64,000 bases of DNA from Acidimicrobiales bacterium (GCA_036378675.1 DASUWA010000001.1:1-64000); one strand, 5' to 3'; positions 1-11,138 are shown, numbered from the stretch's first letter. A program made the numbers and translations. Notes: generated by a model not told the origin, from the sequence alone.

Positions 1-713
1 GATCGAGTGAGAATGCTGGCATGAGTAGCGAGAGAGGGGTGAGAAACCCCTCCGCCGAAAGCCCAAGGGTTCCTGGGGAAGGCTAATCCTCCCAGGGTGA
101 GTCGGGAGCTAAGGCGAGGCCGAAAGGCGTAGTCGATGCACAACCGGTTGATATTCCGGTACCACCGTGTCCGCGCCAATCCCAAGTCGAGGTACTAAGG
201 GGCTGCCTTCGGGCGAACCGACAGACTCGAGGAGGGCAGCGAAGGCAGGACGCAGGAGGGTAGGTGATCCCAAGTGTTGGTTATCTTGGGGCAAGCAGGT
301 AGGGAGAGGACCAGGCAAATCCGGGCCTCATTAATCCCGAGATGTGATACCGAGCCGATTCAGGCGAAGTCACCGATCCCATGCTGCCAAGAAAATTGTC
401 GTCGTTAGTTGGCACGGTGCCCGTACCCCAAACCAACTCAGGTGGGCGGGTAGAGAATACCAAGGCGATCGAGAGAACTGTGGTTAAGGAACTCGGCAAA
501 ATACCTCCGTAACTTCGGGAGAAGGAGGACCTCGGTAGGGTGAAGAACCTCGCGTTCCGAGCCCGATGGGGTCGCAGAGACCAGGGGAAAGCGACTGTTT
601 ACTAAAAACACAGCAGCGTGCGAAGTCCTAAGACGATGTATACGCTGTGACGCCTGCCCGGTGCCGGAAGGTTACGGGGAAGGGTTAGTCCGTAAGGGCG
701 AAGCTCTGAACCT

Positions 714-1461
<748 letters not shown>

Positions 1462-1481
1462 AGCGAAATTCCTTGTCGGGT

Positions 1482-1790
1482 AAGAAGTTGCCCCTTGCGG
1501 GAGTGATCTCGCATGAAACATCCCGCTCATAACGGCGAAGCCCACACCGGCTGCCTCGTACAAGGCGAGGCGATAGACGGCGGGTAATGCCGTGGGAAGC
1601 CCTCTGCCACTCACATGAGTGGTATGGCCCCGTAACGACTGATCCCATTATGGGTGAGGCCTCAGTCCTGTCACACCCCGGCCATATGGTCGGGTCATGG
1701 CAAATCTATGGCTGGGGCAAGACGCGGGCTCTCTGCAAAGTGCAGAGATGAAGGCATAGTCTGTCCCCCTCGAAAGAGGGGATTAAGACG
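1482..1790 (+). mobile_element. Group I intron 2 in 23S rRNA, site L1951, no endonuclease gene
   Basis: The exon boundary GTCGGGT is followed by the insert, and the exon resumes with AAGTTCCGACCTG. That places the 309-nt intron after U1951, the site also used by a Coxiella 23S intron. R (CGTAACGACT, 1631-1640), S (AAGGCATAGTCTG, about 1751-1763) and a P9 hairpin CCCCCTC-GAAA-GAGGGG (1765-1781) are clear. The intron ends in G at 1790. The block near 1539-1600 (CATAACGGCGAAGCCCAC, later GCCGTGGGAAGCC) is shared with introns 4 and 5. I see no credible protein; the open frame from 1654 runs into exon sequence. Confidence 0.92.
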
Positions 1791-2101
1791 AAGTTCCGAC
1801 CTGCACGAATGGCGTAACGACTTTCCTACTGTCTCAACCACAGACTCGGCGAAATTGAAGTACGAGTAAAGATGCTCGTTAGCTGCACCAGGACGGAAAG
1901 ACCCCGTGGACCTTTACTGCAGCTTGATGTTGGTTTTTGTTACATGTTGTGTAGGATAGGTGGGAGACTTGGAAGCCGCAGCGCCAGCTGTGGTGGAGTC
2001 AACGTTGAAATACCACCCTGCATGTGACGGGAATCTAACCCACGTCCATTATCTGGATGGGGAACAGCGTCAGGTGGGTAGTTTGACTGGGGCGGTCGCC
2101 T

Positions 2102-2493
2102 TAATTAAATGGGGCGAATCATGGGTAACCATGTGAAATAAAACTCCCGGCGTATGCTGGAACATCCGAGAATCTGGCAGTACTCATTCATGTCACAGCC
2201 CTCTTTAGGATCGTGGCATGAGAAGTAACAATCTGACCAGCGCGGACAATCAGCAGGTTGGGTGGCCCAAAGCCACCTACCCCAACGACCACAACGGGAG
2301 CCCCGTTGCATCGCAACGGGTGATGGGATGGTCTGACCTGCATGGCGACATGCAGACCGAGGCAGAAATGACCTCGGGACGACAGCGAGTGTTCGAACGC
2401 AGCCGTAGGTCTTGTGCAACGTAGGCCGTCGCCCTCCGTGACGGATGACGCACAAGCACCTGTAGCTGTACTTACTGTCGGGCTAACAGAGTG
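2102..2493 (+). mobile_element. Group I intron 3 in 23S rRNA, site about L2262, no endonuclease gene
   Basis: The exon ends GGCGGTCGCCT just after the P-loop and resumes CCCAAAAGGTAACGG. Counting from U2249 puts the 392-nt insertion at about U2262. The 5' half matches intron 1 (TGCTGGAA, then CTGGCAGTACT, then CGGACAATCAGCAGG). R is CAACGACC (2283-2290), P8 is CCCGTTGC-ATC-GCAACGGG (2302-2320), S lies in 2321-2336 (GATGGTCTG) and P9 is TGCATG-GCGA-CATGCA (2339-2354). After this minimal core there is a 3' extension of about 140 nt that can form a long hairpin (CTTGTGC with GCACAAG, flanked by CAGCCGTAGG with CCTGTAGCTG). The intron ends in G at 2493. Confidence 0.87.
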
Positions 2494-2731
2494 CCCAAAA
2501 GGTAACGGAGGCGCCCAAAGGTTCCCTCAGGCTGGTTGGCAATCAGCCGTCGAGTGCAATGGCACAAGGGAGCTTGACTGCGACACCTACAGGTGGAGCA
2601 GGTGCGAAAGCAGGGCATAGTGATCCGGCGGTTGCGTGTGGAAGCGCCGTCGCTCAACGGATAAAAGGTACCCCGGGGATAACAGGCTCATCTTCCCCAA
2701 GAGTCCATATCGACGGGAAGGTTTGGCACCT

Positions 2732-3537
2732 CAATTTTGGGGTGTGGCGGCAGAAATGTCGTCAGAGCATCGGCTTATAACGGTGAACCCCGAAGCTGTC
2801 ACAGGCCATCTGTACAGTGGGCAACACCGTGGGAAGTCTTTCGGAAATACAGCGCTCGATCGTTGTCGGCACCTTGCTGGGTGACGGCGCGATGCGCTGC
2901 AAGGCCAATGCTCTTCTGGAGATCAATCACTCCGTCCATCAGCAGACGTACGTCGACTGGAAGTTCCGCCATCTGGCTGAACTTGTGTCGACACCGCCAA
3001 AGCGGCGGATCGGTAACGGGGGACGGATCGCATATCGATTCGTGACCCGAAGCCTCCCGGAGCTCACTCCCTACTACCGCCTTTTCTATGACGGAGGAAG
3101 GAAAGTAGCCCCAGAGGTCGAGCTGACTCCGCTAGCGATGGCCGTCTGGCTCATGGATGATGGTTCGAAATCAAGAAGAGCCTTGTACCTGAATACACAG
3201 CAGTTCGACGTGGCTTGTCAGCAATCACTTCTCTGGCTCTTACAAGACCAGTGGGGGATTCGAGGCACGCTGAATCGGGACAAGTCGTACCACCGGATTA
3301 GGTTGTCGGTAGACGGCACGTTCCGATTTACGGAGTTGATAGCTCCTTACGTCTTGCCAGAGTTCAGGTACAAGATTCCGGAATGACCCCGTAACGACTG
3401 AGGCCTAACGGCCGAGGTAGCGGTTTCTCGGCGCAAAGCGTCGAAATCTATGGCCCCTACAACACGCCGACCCCTCGCCCGATTGGCCGGGCAGGGTGGA
3501 GATATAGTCTGCGCCGCCAGAAACGGCGGATTACGTG
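2732..3537 (+). mobile_element. Group I intron 4 in 23S rRNA, site L2500, carries a LAGLIDADG ORF
   Basis: The exon ends TTTGGCACCT and resumes CGATGTCGGCTCG, so the 806-nt intron sits after U2500 in the peptidyl-transferase loop. R is CGTAACGACT at about 3390-3399, S is GAGATATAGTCTG at 3499-3511 and P9 is CCGCC-AGAAA-CGGCGG. The intron ends in G at 3537. The 5' block (CTTATAACGGTGAACCCCG, then ACACCGTGGGAAG) aligns with introns 2 and 5. The endonuclease ORF lies between the P/Q block and R, a common position for homing-endonuclease insertion. Confidence 0.92.
2817..3386 (+). CDS. Intron-encoded LAGLIDADG homing endonuclease, double-motif type
   Basis: The 189-aa protein belongs to the two-motif, monomeric LAGLIDADG class. 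Motif 1 is [12 protein letters not shown] (residues about 15-26) and motif 2 is [14 protein letters not shown] (about 106-119). Each has an acidic catalytic residue (D23 and D114/D115 by my count). The last 60 residues look like the usual DNA-binding beta saddle. The start could be GTG at 2817 or GTG at 2829; both lie in the conserved GTGGGCAACACCGTGGGAAG core block. The TGA stop is 4-6 nt before R, so the frame occupies almost exactly the space between the two halves of the ribozyme core. The expected target is an intronless L2500 site. I see no frameshift or lost catalytic residue. Confidence 0.88.
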   Translation: MGNTVGSLSEIQRSIVVGTLLGDGAMRCKANALLEINHSVHQQTYVDWKFRHLAELVSTPPKRRIGNGGRIAYRFVTRSLPELTPYYRLFYDGGRKVAPEVELTPLAMAVWLMDDGSKSRRALYLNTQQFDVACQQSLLWLLQDQWGIRGTLNRDKSYHRIRLSVDGTFRFTELIAPYVLPEFRYKIPE

Positions 3538-3569
<32 letters not shown>

Positions 3570-3570
3570 T

Positions 3571-3607
<37 letters not shown>

Positions 3608-3630
3608 TACGCGAGCTGGGTTTAGAACGT

Positions 3631-3944
3631 AGATTCACTGCGTCCCCAGGGAGTAATCCCTGGGTGCCCACCGGCTCATATCGGTGGAACCCTCACTGTC
3701 ACAACCGAACAGTACGGTGAGGGCAATACCGAGGGAAGGCCAGCAAATGTCCCTAAACTATTCCAAACGGAAGCGGATTACGGCCGAAGATGTCGAGCGG
3801 CATCTTCGTAGCAAGGGCTGCTGTGCCCCTGTAACGACTTCTCTGTTTGCTCAACAGAGAGATGGTATTTAAGCCATAACACGCCGGCCCCTGGAAACAG
3901 GGTGAAGGTATAGTCTGTGCCCGCAGTAATGCGGGGTTTACATG
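3631..3944 (+). mobile_element. Group I intron 5 in 23S rRNA, site L2593, no intact endonuclease gene
   Basis: The exon ends TTTAGAACGT and resumes CGTGAGACAGTTCGG. This is the L2593 site also used by the Chlamydomonas chloroplast intron that encodes I-CreI. The intron is 314 nt with R at 3831-3840 (GTAACGACTT), S at about 3903-3916 (GAAGGTATAGTCTG) and P9 CCCGCA-GTAA-TGCGGG, ending in G at 3944. The block CATATCGGTGGAACCCTC, followed later by AATACCGAGGGAAGGCC, aligns with introns 2 and 4. About 85 nt between AGCA (3742) and TGCT (3819) replaces the short P6 loop of intron 2. It contains a 41-codon open frame from ATG 3747, which I do not call a gene. Confidence 0.92.
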
Positions 3945-4327
3945 CGTGAGACAGTTCGGTCCCTATCCGGTGTAGCCGTAGGAAATCTGAGGAAGGCTGT
4001 CCCTAGTACGAGAGGACCGGGACGGACGCAGCTCTCGTGTGCCAGTTGTCCTGCCAAGGGCACGGCTGGTTAGCGACCTGCGGAAGGGATAAGCGCTGAA
4101 GGCATCTAAGTGCGAAGCTCGTTCCAAGATGAGATTTCCCACTGGGTCAACCAGGTAAGGCCCGTGGTAGACGACCACGTTGATAGGCCGGAGGTGTAAG
4201 CACAGCAATGTGTTCAGCCGACCGGTACTAATCGGCCGAGGGCTTGGGAACACTTCCGCTCGTGCTCGCTATGGAACGCTCAAAGGATCAGCTCGCCGAT
4301 AGGCGAGCGAACCTAATTGAGCACGTT

Positions 4328-4445
<118 letters not shown>

Positions 4446-4459
4446 TAATCGTGAAGACC

Positions 4460-4486
4460 AAATCCCGCCCGAATGGGGCGGGATTT
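4460..4486 (+). terminator. Terminator of the rRNA operon
   Basis: A perfect 11-bp stem (AAATCCCGCCC / GGGCGGGATTT) with a 5-nt loop lies 14 nt after the 5S gene. The ascending arm of the hairpin starts with A and the descending arm ends ATTT; there is no longer T-run, as is common in high-GC actinobacteria. Confidence 0.85.
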
Positions 4487-4580
4487 GGCGCGTTTAAGAA
4501 CATTTGTTGGCAAGGGATTTTGCTCAATAACCAGCCGATGAAGGCCTCAGGGCCTCGACGGATTCACGACCCCCAACCGG

Positions 4581-4586
4581 TACGAT
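4581..4586 (+). promoter_or_regulatory. -10 element TACGAT for a leaderless start at 4595
   Basis: TACGAT ends 8 nt before the GTG, with no room for a ribosome binding site. The layout recurs at many genes in this window. Confidence 0.55.
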
Positions 4587-4594
4587 GACAAGTC

Positions 4595-6415
4595 GTGCCT
4601 CCCCCCTCTAATTCCTCGCGGCGCGGCCAAAACCCCGCAAGACGTGGGGACCAGCAGGGCCGCGCCGGTCGGGCTGGCGGGGGGCAGAGCCGCTTCGAGG
4701 GGACGGGGCGGCCAGGGACCCCCTCAAGCTCAAAGGGTCGGTCAGACGCCTCACGGGGTCGGTCCGACGCCACCGGTCGAGGCGGTCGCTCGACGTCAGG
4801 CACCAGTCGTTTCGGTTCCGGCGCCGGCAGCAGCCGACGAGGGACCTCGTCCGGCTTCGGTGGCCGGCCAACCGGGAATCGCTCCACGGACGCTCGAAGC
4901 GGCGGCCCTTCGGCAGGGCGCGGCACGCGGGGTTCGACTTCCGGATCGCAAGAGCGCCGCGGTGGATACCGGCGGGACGAGGACTGGACCGACCGTCCGA
5001 GACGTCGCTTAAACGAACGCGAAAGGAATGGCGACCAACGTTGGGCCGGCGACGGTCGGTCCTACGGGGAACGCCGGTCGAACGGTGAACGCCGCCCCTA
5101 CCGAGACCGGGAGCCCTTCGGCGAGCGCCGGTCCACCGGTGAACGCCGGCCCTACGGCGACCGGCAGTCCTCGGGAGAAGGCCGATCCTCGAGCACCGGA
5201 CGCCCCTCGGACGAACGCCGATCCACCGGTGACCGCCGACCTTACGGAGATCGTCAACCGTTTGGGGAGCGACGCTCCTACGGGGACCGCCCAACCCGCG
5301 GACGCCAGACCGACGCTCGGCGCGACACCGGGGACAGATCGAGCGGACCGAGGGACCGAACCAGCTACCGCGACGGAGCAAACCCGCCCGACGACCGAGC
5401 CCCCCGCCAGCGCCGAGCACCAGCGGCCCGGTACCGCTCCGACGACGAATACCGCGACAAGCCGGCCCGGCAGAACCGCTCCTCCGACCAGAACCGCAGG
5501 TGGGGGAGCGTCGCCCGCCGGGGCGCCCGGGAGATCCAAAACGGCAGCGACGACGAATCCAAACCGTCAGCGTCACAACTCTGGCGAGACGCAGTCGCGA
5601 GAGCCGAGACCGACAGGCCGGCGCATCAGCCCCAGTCAGGCTGGGAACCCGACGAAGTCTGGATCTCTGAGCCCGAGCCGCTGGAGGACCGGCATGAAAC
5701 CAGGCCGCCGCGCAAACCCGGGCCGCCGCAGCCGCGTGATCTGGCGACGGGCCGGGAAGGGACTGCGGCGCCGGGCGGCCATCGCCGCAAGGTCCCACGC
5801 CCTGTGGTGGACGAGCTCGCAGCAACCGCAGGTCCGCTGAAGGGACCAAAGCTTGCCAGCCGCATCGCCGACGCCACGTACGCGTACGAGAAGGAGCGCT
5901 ACCAAGAAGCTCGCCGCATCCTGCGCCAGCTAGTCGAGGACGCCCCGGATTCGGCCGCGGTCAGGGAGCTCAACGGTCTGGTGCTCTACCGGACCGGGCA
6001 GTGGGCCGCTGCCGCCAAGGAGCTCGAGCGGTACCGGGAGCTGTCCGGCTCTTACGACCAGCATCCGGTTCTGGCCGACTGCTATCGAGCCTTGCGGCGT
6101 TACGAGGAAGCCGACGAGCTGTGGAACGACCTCCGCGAGGCCTCTCCGTCGGGCGACCTGGTTGCTGAAGGAAGAATCGTTGCCGCGGGATCGCGCGCGG
6201 ATCAGGGCGACCTCACCGGTGCGATCAATCTTCTCGAGAAAGCGCTTCGCCGGGTCAACCGGCCGCAGGAACGCCACCTCAGGCAGTGGTACGCCCTCGC
6301 AGACCTGTACGAGCGGGCCGGTGACCTTCCCAAGGCCAGGGACCTGTTCAACCGGGTCGCATCGGCAGACCCCGACGCGTTCGATGTGAAAGCACGCCTC
6401 CGCGCGCTCCGCTGA
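4595..6415 (+). CDS. Arg/Gly/Ser-rich disordered protein with C-terminal TPR domain
   Basis: The 606-aa protein has two very different parts. Residues 1 to about 385 are low-complexity and strongly basic, rich in R, G, S and D. A repeat of about 18 residues built on GERRSTGERRPYGDRQPF recurs between about residues 150 and 235. Residues about 390-606 are helical and TPR-like (for example YEKERYQEARRILRQLVEDA and ALADLYERAGDLPKARDLF). TPR domains bind proteins, and long RG-rich tails often bind RNA or phase-separate, so a ribosome- or RNA-linked scaffold is possible. The position directly after the rRNA operon fits but does not prove this. No signal peptide or membrane segment is seen. The GTG start is chosen because of the promoter 8 nt upstream. 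Opposite-strand open frames here are GC-skew artefacts. Confidence 0.8.
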   Translation: MPPPSNSSRRGQNPARRGDQQGRAGRAGGGQSRFEGTGRPGTPSSSKGRSDASRGRSDATGRGGRSTSGTSRFGSGAGSSRRGTSSGFGGRPTGNRSTDARSGGPSAGRGTRGSTSGSQERRGGYRRDEDWTDRPRRRLNERERNGDQRWAGDGRSYGERRSNGERRPYRDREPFGERRSTGERRPYGDRQSSGEGRSSSTGRPSDERRSTGDRRPYGDRQPFGERRSYGDRPTRGRQTDARRDTGDRSSGPRDRTSYRDGANPPDDRAPRQRRAPAARYRSDDEYRDKPARQNRSSDQNRRWGSVARRGAREIQNGSDDESKPSASQLWRDAVARAETDRPAHQPQSGWEPDEVWISEPEPLEDRHETRPPRKPGPPQPRDLATGREGTAAPGGHRRKVPRPVVDELAATAGPLKGPKLASRIADATYAYEKERYQEARRILRQLVEDAPDSAAVRELNGLVLYRTGQWAAAAKELERYRELSGSYDQHPVLADCYRALRRYEEADELWNDLREASPSGDLVAEGRIVAAGSRADQGDLTGAINLLEKALRRVNRPQERHLRQWYALADLYERAGDLPKARDLFNRVASADPDAFDVKARLRALR

Positions 6416-6560
6416 CCGACACCGTCTCACCTCCCGCGTAACCTCGACCTCGCCTCGTCAAGCGGCGTATCGCCGGTGCATCGACACCGACCGGGTCCGA
6501 CTACCAAGCCCGTTAGGGCCGAGGCGGGCGCCGGCACCCGGCGGCCGCGGGAGGTGAACG

Positions 6561-6953
6561 ATGCTCAACGTTGTCGTATTGATCGGCGCGCTCGCGCGCC
6601 CCGCACAGGACGTGGAACTCCCGTCAGGAAGCCGCCTGCTTTCGCTTGAAGTGACCGTCCGGAGGGAGTCGGGCCCCGCAGAGACGGTGCCTGTCGCCTG
6701 GTTCGATGCCCCGGCGTGGGCCACATCTCTCGACGCCGGCACCGAAGTAATCGTCTACGGGCGCGTCCGCCGGCGCTTCTTCCGGTCGGGAGGCTCGACC
6801 CAGAGCCGCACCGAGGTCGTCGCGTCGAAAGTCGCCCGGGCTTCAGCGTCGAGCCGGTTGCGTTCATTGATCGGCGACGCCATGACCGCACTGGAGGGGG
6901 CTACTGGGGAGTCGACGGAGCCGTCCGACCCGGTTCGCACGGACCGGTGGTGA
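6561..6953 (+). CDS. Single-stranded DNA-binding protein-like, short OB-fold form
   Basis: The 130-aa protein resembles the SSB OB-fold: MLNVVVLIGALARPAQD at the start, a central VAWFDAPAW strand and VIVYGRVRRRFFRSGG later. SSB proteins coat single-stranded DNA in replication and repair. It is shorter than standard SSB (about 160-180 aa) and lacks the acidic DDDIPF-type tail, ending instead in a short polar stretch. It is therefore more likely an accessory SSB paralogue than the replicative one. A strong Shine-Dalgarno (GGGAGGTGA, 6549-6557) fixes the ATG. It stands alone between the TPR gene and a convergent phosphatase gene. Confidence 0.75.
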   Translation: MLNVVVLIGALARPAQDVELPSGSRLLSLEVTVRRESGPAETVPVAWFDAPAWATSLDAGTEVIVYGRVRRRFFRSGGSTQSRTEVVASKVARASASSRLRSLIGDAMTALEGATGESTEPSDPVRTDRW

Positions 6954-6974
6954 CCCAACCGGCCAGAAGCACCG

Positions 6975-7898
6975 TCAGTCCGCCCGTGACCGGGCGAGCT
7001 CCTCGAGCAAGCCCGCCACGCCCCCCTCGCCGTTGGCTGGCAGTACATGATGGGCGACGGCGAGCACTTCGGGGATCGCGTTGGCAGGGGCCATCGCCGT
7101 GCCCGCCCAGGCGAGCACCGAGAGATCGTTGTGGTTGTCACCTATGGCGATGACTTCGCTCAGGTGGACCCCCAGCCGGTCGCACAACCTCTGCAGGGCG
7201 TAGGCCTTCGACACATGGACGGCCCCAATGTCGACCCAGTCGAGACCCGAGGTGGTGACATGAGCCATCTCGGCCAGGTGATCCTCGAGAAACTCGATCA
7301 GCTGAGGAGCCGAATGACCGGGCGAGCGGGCCACGAGCTTCACGCATCCAGCGCGAACGCTCTCGCGAATGTCGTCCACTTCGTACATCTCCTCGTCCCA
7401 ATCGACGGGGGAGGGGAAGAAACCCCTCTCGTAGATGAAGTAGTCGAGGTCGTCGCAAGCAAGGACGATGCCCGGCACCTCAGCGCGAAGGAGATCGACC
7501 AACCCCTCCGCGATGTGCGCGGCGATCGGCTCCGACTCGAGGACGCTCCGGTTGTCCAGGTCGACCAGCGCCGCGCCGTTGGAACACACCCCATAGGGGC
7601 CTAGACCGGCCTGCTCGGCGAGATGCCACATCGCCTGAGGGGGCCGCCCCGTGATCGGAACGACATGGATTCCAGCCTCGCGGGCTGCGGCCACCGCCTT
7701 CGTGGTGCGCGGGGTTACTTCGCCGGCGGTGTCCAGGAGGGTCCCGTCCAGATCGGTTGCGACGACTCGCACACGAGACCAGCTTGCCGAGCCCCGTGAT
7801 CCGGCCGAACCCTCAGACACACCGTCAACCATGCCTTTAGCCACGCCGGCGCCACCGCCGGGAGCCGTCTTCGCAGGCACCTCGGCCTCGCCAGCCAC
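6975..7898 (-). CDS. Cof-type HAD-IIB phosphatase
   Basis: This is a HAD-superfamily hydrolase of the Cof/IIB type, which dephosphorylates sugar phosphates, flavin precursors or similar small molecules. Motif I is DLDGTLLDT, motif II is PITGRP and motif III/IV is GDNHNDLSVL with the following AMAPANA. A cap domain lies between them. GTG at 7898 is chosen because a TAGGGT hexamer ends 7 nt upstream; an in-frame GTG at 7907 overlaps that hexamer. The N-terminal 40 residues before motif I are low-complexity (Gly, Ser, Val). The 3' end faces the SSB-like gene with a 21-bp gap. The substrate cannot be read from sequence. Confidence 0.88.
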   Translation of the reverse strand: MAGEAEVPAKTAPGGGAGVAKGMVDGVSEGSAGSRGSASWSRVRVVATDLDGTLLDTAGEVTPRTTKAVAAAREAGIHVVPITGRPPQAMWHLAEQAGLGPYGVCSNGAALVDLDNRSVLESEPIAAHIAEGLVDLLRAEVPGIVLACDDLDYFIYERGFFPSPVDWDEEMYEVDDIRESVRAGCVKLVARSPGHSAPQLIEFLEDHLAEMAHVTTSGLDWVDIGAVHVSKAYALQRLCDRLGVHLSEVIAIGDNHNDLSVLAWAGTAMAPANAIPEVLAVAHHVLPANGEGGVAGLLEELARSRAD

Positions 7899-7905
7899 GC
7901 CCGCC

Positions 7906-7911
7906 ACCCTA
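7906..7911 (-). promoter_or_regulatory. -10 element TAGGGT for the Cof-type phosphatase
   Basis: On the minus strand TAGGGT ends 7 nt before GTG 7898, giving a leaderless transcript. Confidence 0.5.
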
Positions 7912-8114
7912 CAGACGCTTCGGGACCGCGAACTCTCGGATTTTCGAGACGGCCGGCACCTCCCAACAGCGCCTCCCCAAGCCGGCCGCGTTCCTACCGA
8001 TTCGCCGTCTCGCTGGCCGAGACGGAGGGCCGGTTATACCCGCCGGTAACCTGAGTGTCACGGGGGTAAGGCCGTAAACTCGTTGTGTCTTTACTTATAC
8101 GAGAAGGAACGTAC

Positions 8115-9998
8115 ATGGCTGACACCGCTGCACGTGACCGTCCAGTGGTCGATCTCGACCGCGCGGTCATCCGTTTCGCCGGGGATAGCGGCGACGGGAT
8201 GCAGCTCACCGGGGACCGGTTCACGACCTCCTCTGCGCTGTTCGGAAACGACCTGTCGACCCTGCCCGATTTCCCGGCGGAGATCCGAGCGCCTGCCGGC
8301 ACTCTCGCCGGCGTTTCGGCGTTCCAGGTTCACATCTCCGACCACGACATCCTCACGCCTGGTGACCACCCGAGCGTGCTGGTCGCCATGAACCCGGCGG
8401 CTCTGAAGGCGAACATCTCCGACGTCACCCCGGCCGGGACGATCATCGTCAACAGCGACGCCTTTGACGATCGCGCCCTCACCAAGGCCGGGTACGCCAC
8501 CAACCCGCTCAACGACGGCAGCCTCGCGGACTACACCATCTACGAAGTGCCGATGACCAATCTCACTATGGAGGCAGTCAAGCCTTCCGGCACGAAGCCC
8601 CGCGACGCGGAGCGTTCCAAGAACTTCTTCGCGCTCGGACTCATCAGCTGGCTTTACACCCGCCCGGTCGAGCCGACCCTTAAGTGGATTGAGGAACGGT
8701 TCGCCAAAACGCCCATGGTCGGTGAAGCCAACACGCTTGCATTCAAAGCCGGGTGGAACTTCGGCGAGACGGCGGAGCTTTTTCCCAACATCTACGAAGT
8801 CAAGCCGGCGATCCACGAGACGGGCACGTACACCAATATCTCCGGCAATACCGCGCTCGCGTGGGGCCTGGTGGCAGCCGGTCAGCTTGCGAAGCTGCCG
8901 CTCTTCTTGGGGAGCTACCCGATCACCCCCGCGTCGGACATCTTGCACGAGTTGTCCAAGCACAAGAACTTCGGGGTGCGCACGTTCCAGGCCGAAGACG
9001 AGATCGCCGGAATCGGCGCGGCTTTGGGCGCGTCGTACGCCGGCTCACTCGGGATCACGACGACGAGCGGTCCGGGTATCGACCTCAAAACCGAGACCAT
9101 CGGTCTCGCGGTGAGCCTCGAGTTGCCGCTTCTGGTCATCGACATCCAGCGAGGTGGTCCCTCCACCGGGCTTCCGACCAAGACCGAGCAGGCCGATCTG
9201 TTGCAAGCGATGTTCGGCCGCCACGGCGAAGCGCCGGTTCCGATCGTCGCCCCGGCGACGCCGGGGGAATGCTTCTACATGGCGATCGAAGCCGCTCGCA
9301 TTGCTGTCAAGTACCGCACCCCGGTCTTCTTGTTGTCGGACGGCTATCTGGCCAACGGCGCCGAGCCGTGGCCGGTTCCGGACGTCGACTCGCTGCCCGA
9401 CATCAGCGTCGACTTCGCCACCGAGACGAACCACGTCGCCGAGGACGGCACCGAAGAGTTTTGGCCGTATATCCGTGATGCGAGCACGCTTGCTCGGCCG
9501 TGGGCCATCCCTGGAACGCCGGGGCTTGCTCATCGAATAGGTGGCCTAGAGAAGGCGGACGGGTCAGGTTACGTGTCGTACGACCCGGCCAATCACGAGC
9601 TGATGACCAAGCTGCGCGCGGCCAAGGTCTCTGGGATCGCGTCCGACATTCATCTCGCTGAAGTCGATGACCCCGATGGCAGTGCGGAGGTCCTGGTGGT
9701 CGGCTGGGGGTCGACATTTGGCGCGATCCAGGCTGGTTTGCGACGAGTCCGGGCGCAGGGTCGTGAGGTTGCGCATCTGCACATCCGCCACCTCAACCCC
9801 TTCCCCGCGAACATCGGCGAGATCGTCGGGAGGTACCGGAAGATCCTCGTTCCCGAGATGAACCTCGGCCAGTTGGTAAAGCTCCTGCGAGCCGATTTCC
9901 TCGTCGACGCCAAAGGACTCAACAAGACGCAAGGTAAACCGTTCAAGGCCGAGGAGATCGAAGCAGCGGTCCTCGATCTTTTCCTCGAGCGGTCCTGA
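8115..9998 (+). CDS. korA: 2-oxoacid:ferredoxin oxidoreductase, fused gamma-alpha subunit
   Basis: The 627-aa subunit combines the gamma domain (residues about 12-190, starting VIRFAGDSGDGMQLTG) with the alpha domain (about 225-625, with GSYPITPASDILHELSKH and FQAEDEIAGIGAALGA). With KorB it oxidatively decarboxylates a 2-oxoacid, most likely 2-oxoglutarate, to the acyl-CoA and reduces ferredoxin. The two-subunit, aerobe-tolerant form is known from mycobacteria and other actinobacteria. An ATG preceded by AGAAGGA at 8102-8108 fixes the start; an upstream in-frame GTG at 8085 lacks this. korB follows after 33 nt with its own Shine-Dalgarno, so the two are co-transcribed. No ferredoxin gene is adjacent. 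A possible -10 (TTATAC, 8095-8100) lies just upstream. Confidence 0.93.
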   Translation: MADTAARDRPVVDLDRAVIRFAGDSGDGMQLTGDRFTTSSALFGNDLSTLPDFPAEIRAPAGTLAGVSAFQVHISDHDILTPGDHPSVLVAMNPAALKANISDVTPAGTIIVNSDAFDDRALTKAGYATNPLNDGSLADYTIYEVPMTNLTMEAVKPSGTKPRDAERSKNFFALGLISWLYTRPVEPTLKWIEERFAKTPMVGEANTLAFKAGWNFGETAELFPNIYEVKPAIHETGTYTNISGNTALAWGLVAAGQLAKLPLFLGSYPITPASDILHELSKHKNFGVRTFQAEDEIAGIGAALGASYAGSLGITTTSGPGIDLKTETIGLAVSLELPLLVIDIQRGGPSTGLPTKTEQADLLQAMFGRHGEAPVPIVAPATPGECFYMAIEAARIAVKYRTPVFLLSDGYLANGAEPWPVPDVDSLPDISVDFATETNHVAEDGTEEFWPYIRDASTLARPWAIPGTPGLAHRIGGLEKADGSGYVSYDPANHELMTKLRAAKVSGIASDIHLAEVDDPDGSAEVLVVGWGSTFGAIQAGLRRVRAQGREVAHLHIRHLNPFPANIGEIVGRYRKILVPEMNLGQLVKLLRADFLVDAKGLNKTQGKPFKAEEIEAAVLDLFLERS

Positions 9999-10031
9999 AC
10001 GGCGGCGGGAACTGAACGGAGAAGAGGCTAA

Positions 10032-11051
<1,020 letters not shown>

Positions 11052-11138
11052 ATTTCTCACTCCGGAAAAAAAAATGCCGCCAGACCTGCGGGTAAACGTG
11101 TTATCCAGATTTAAGGTTGCATAGACCGCCGGCGAGGG

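Noticed and set aside
109-499. Minus-strand frames in the first 500 bp
   Set aside because: They lie wholly inside 23S rRNA exon sequence.
1654-1869. A 71-codon frame starting in intron 2
   Set aside because: It runs across the 3' splice site into rRNA exon sequence and has no endonuclease motif.
2105-2657. Several 60-116 residue frames across intron 3
   Set aside because: None has LAGLIDADG, GIY-YIG or HNH motifs and all overlap core structure or exon.
4608-5849. A 413-residue open frame on the minus strand across the Arg-rich TPR gene, with a similar long frame on the plus strand in another phase
   Set aside because: The plus-strand frame at 4595 ends in a recognisable TPR domain. The other frames are low-complexity mirror translations caused by high GC and strong codon bias.
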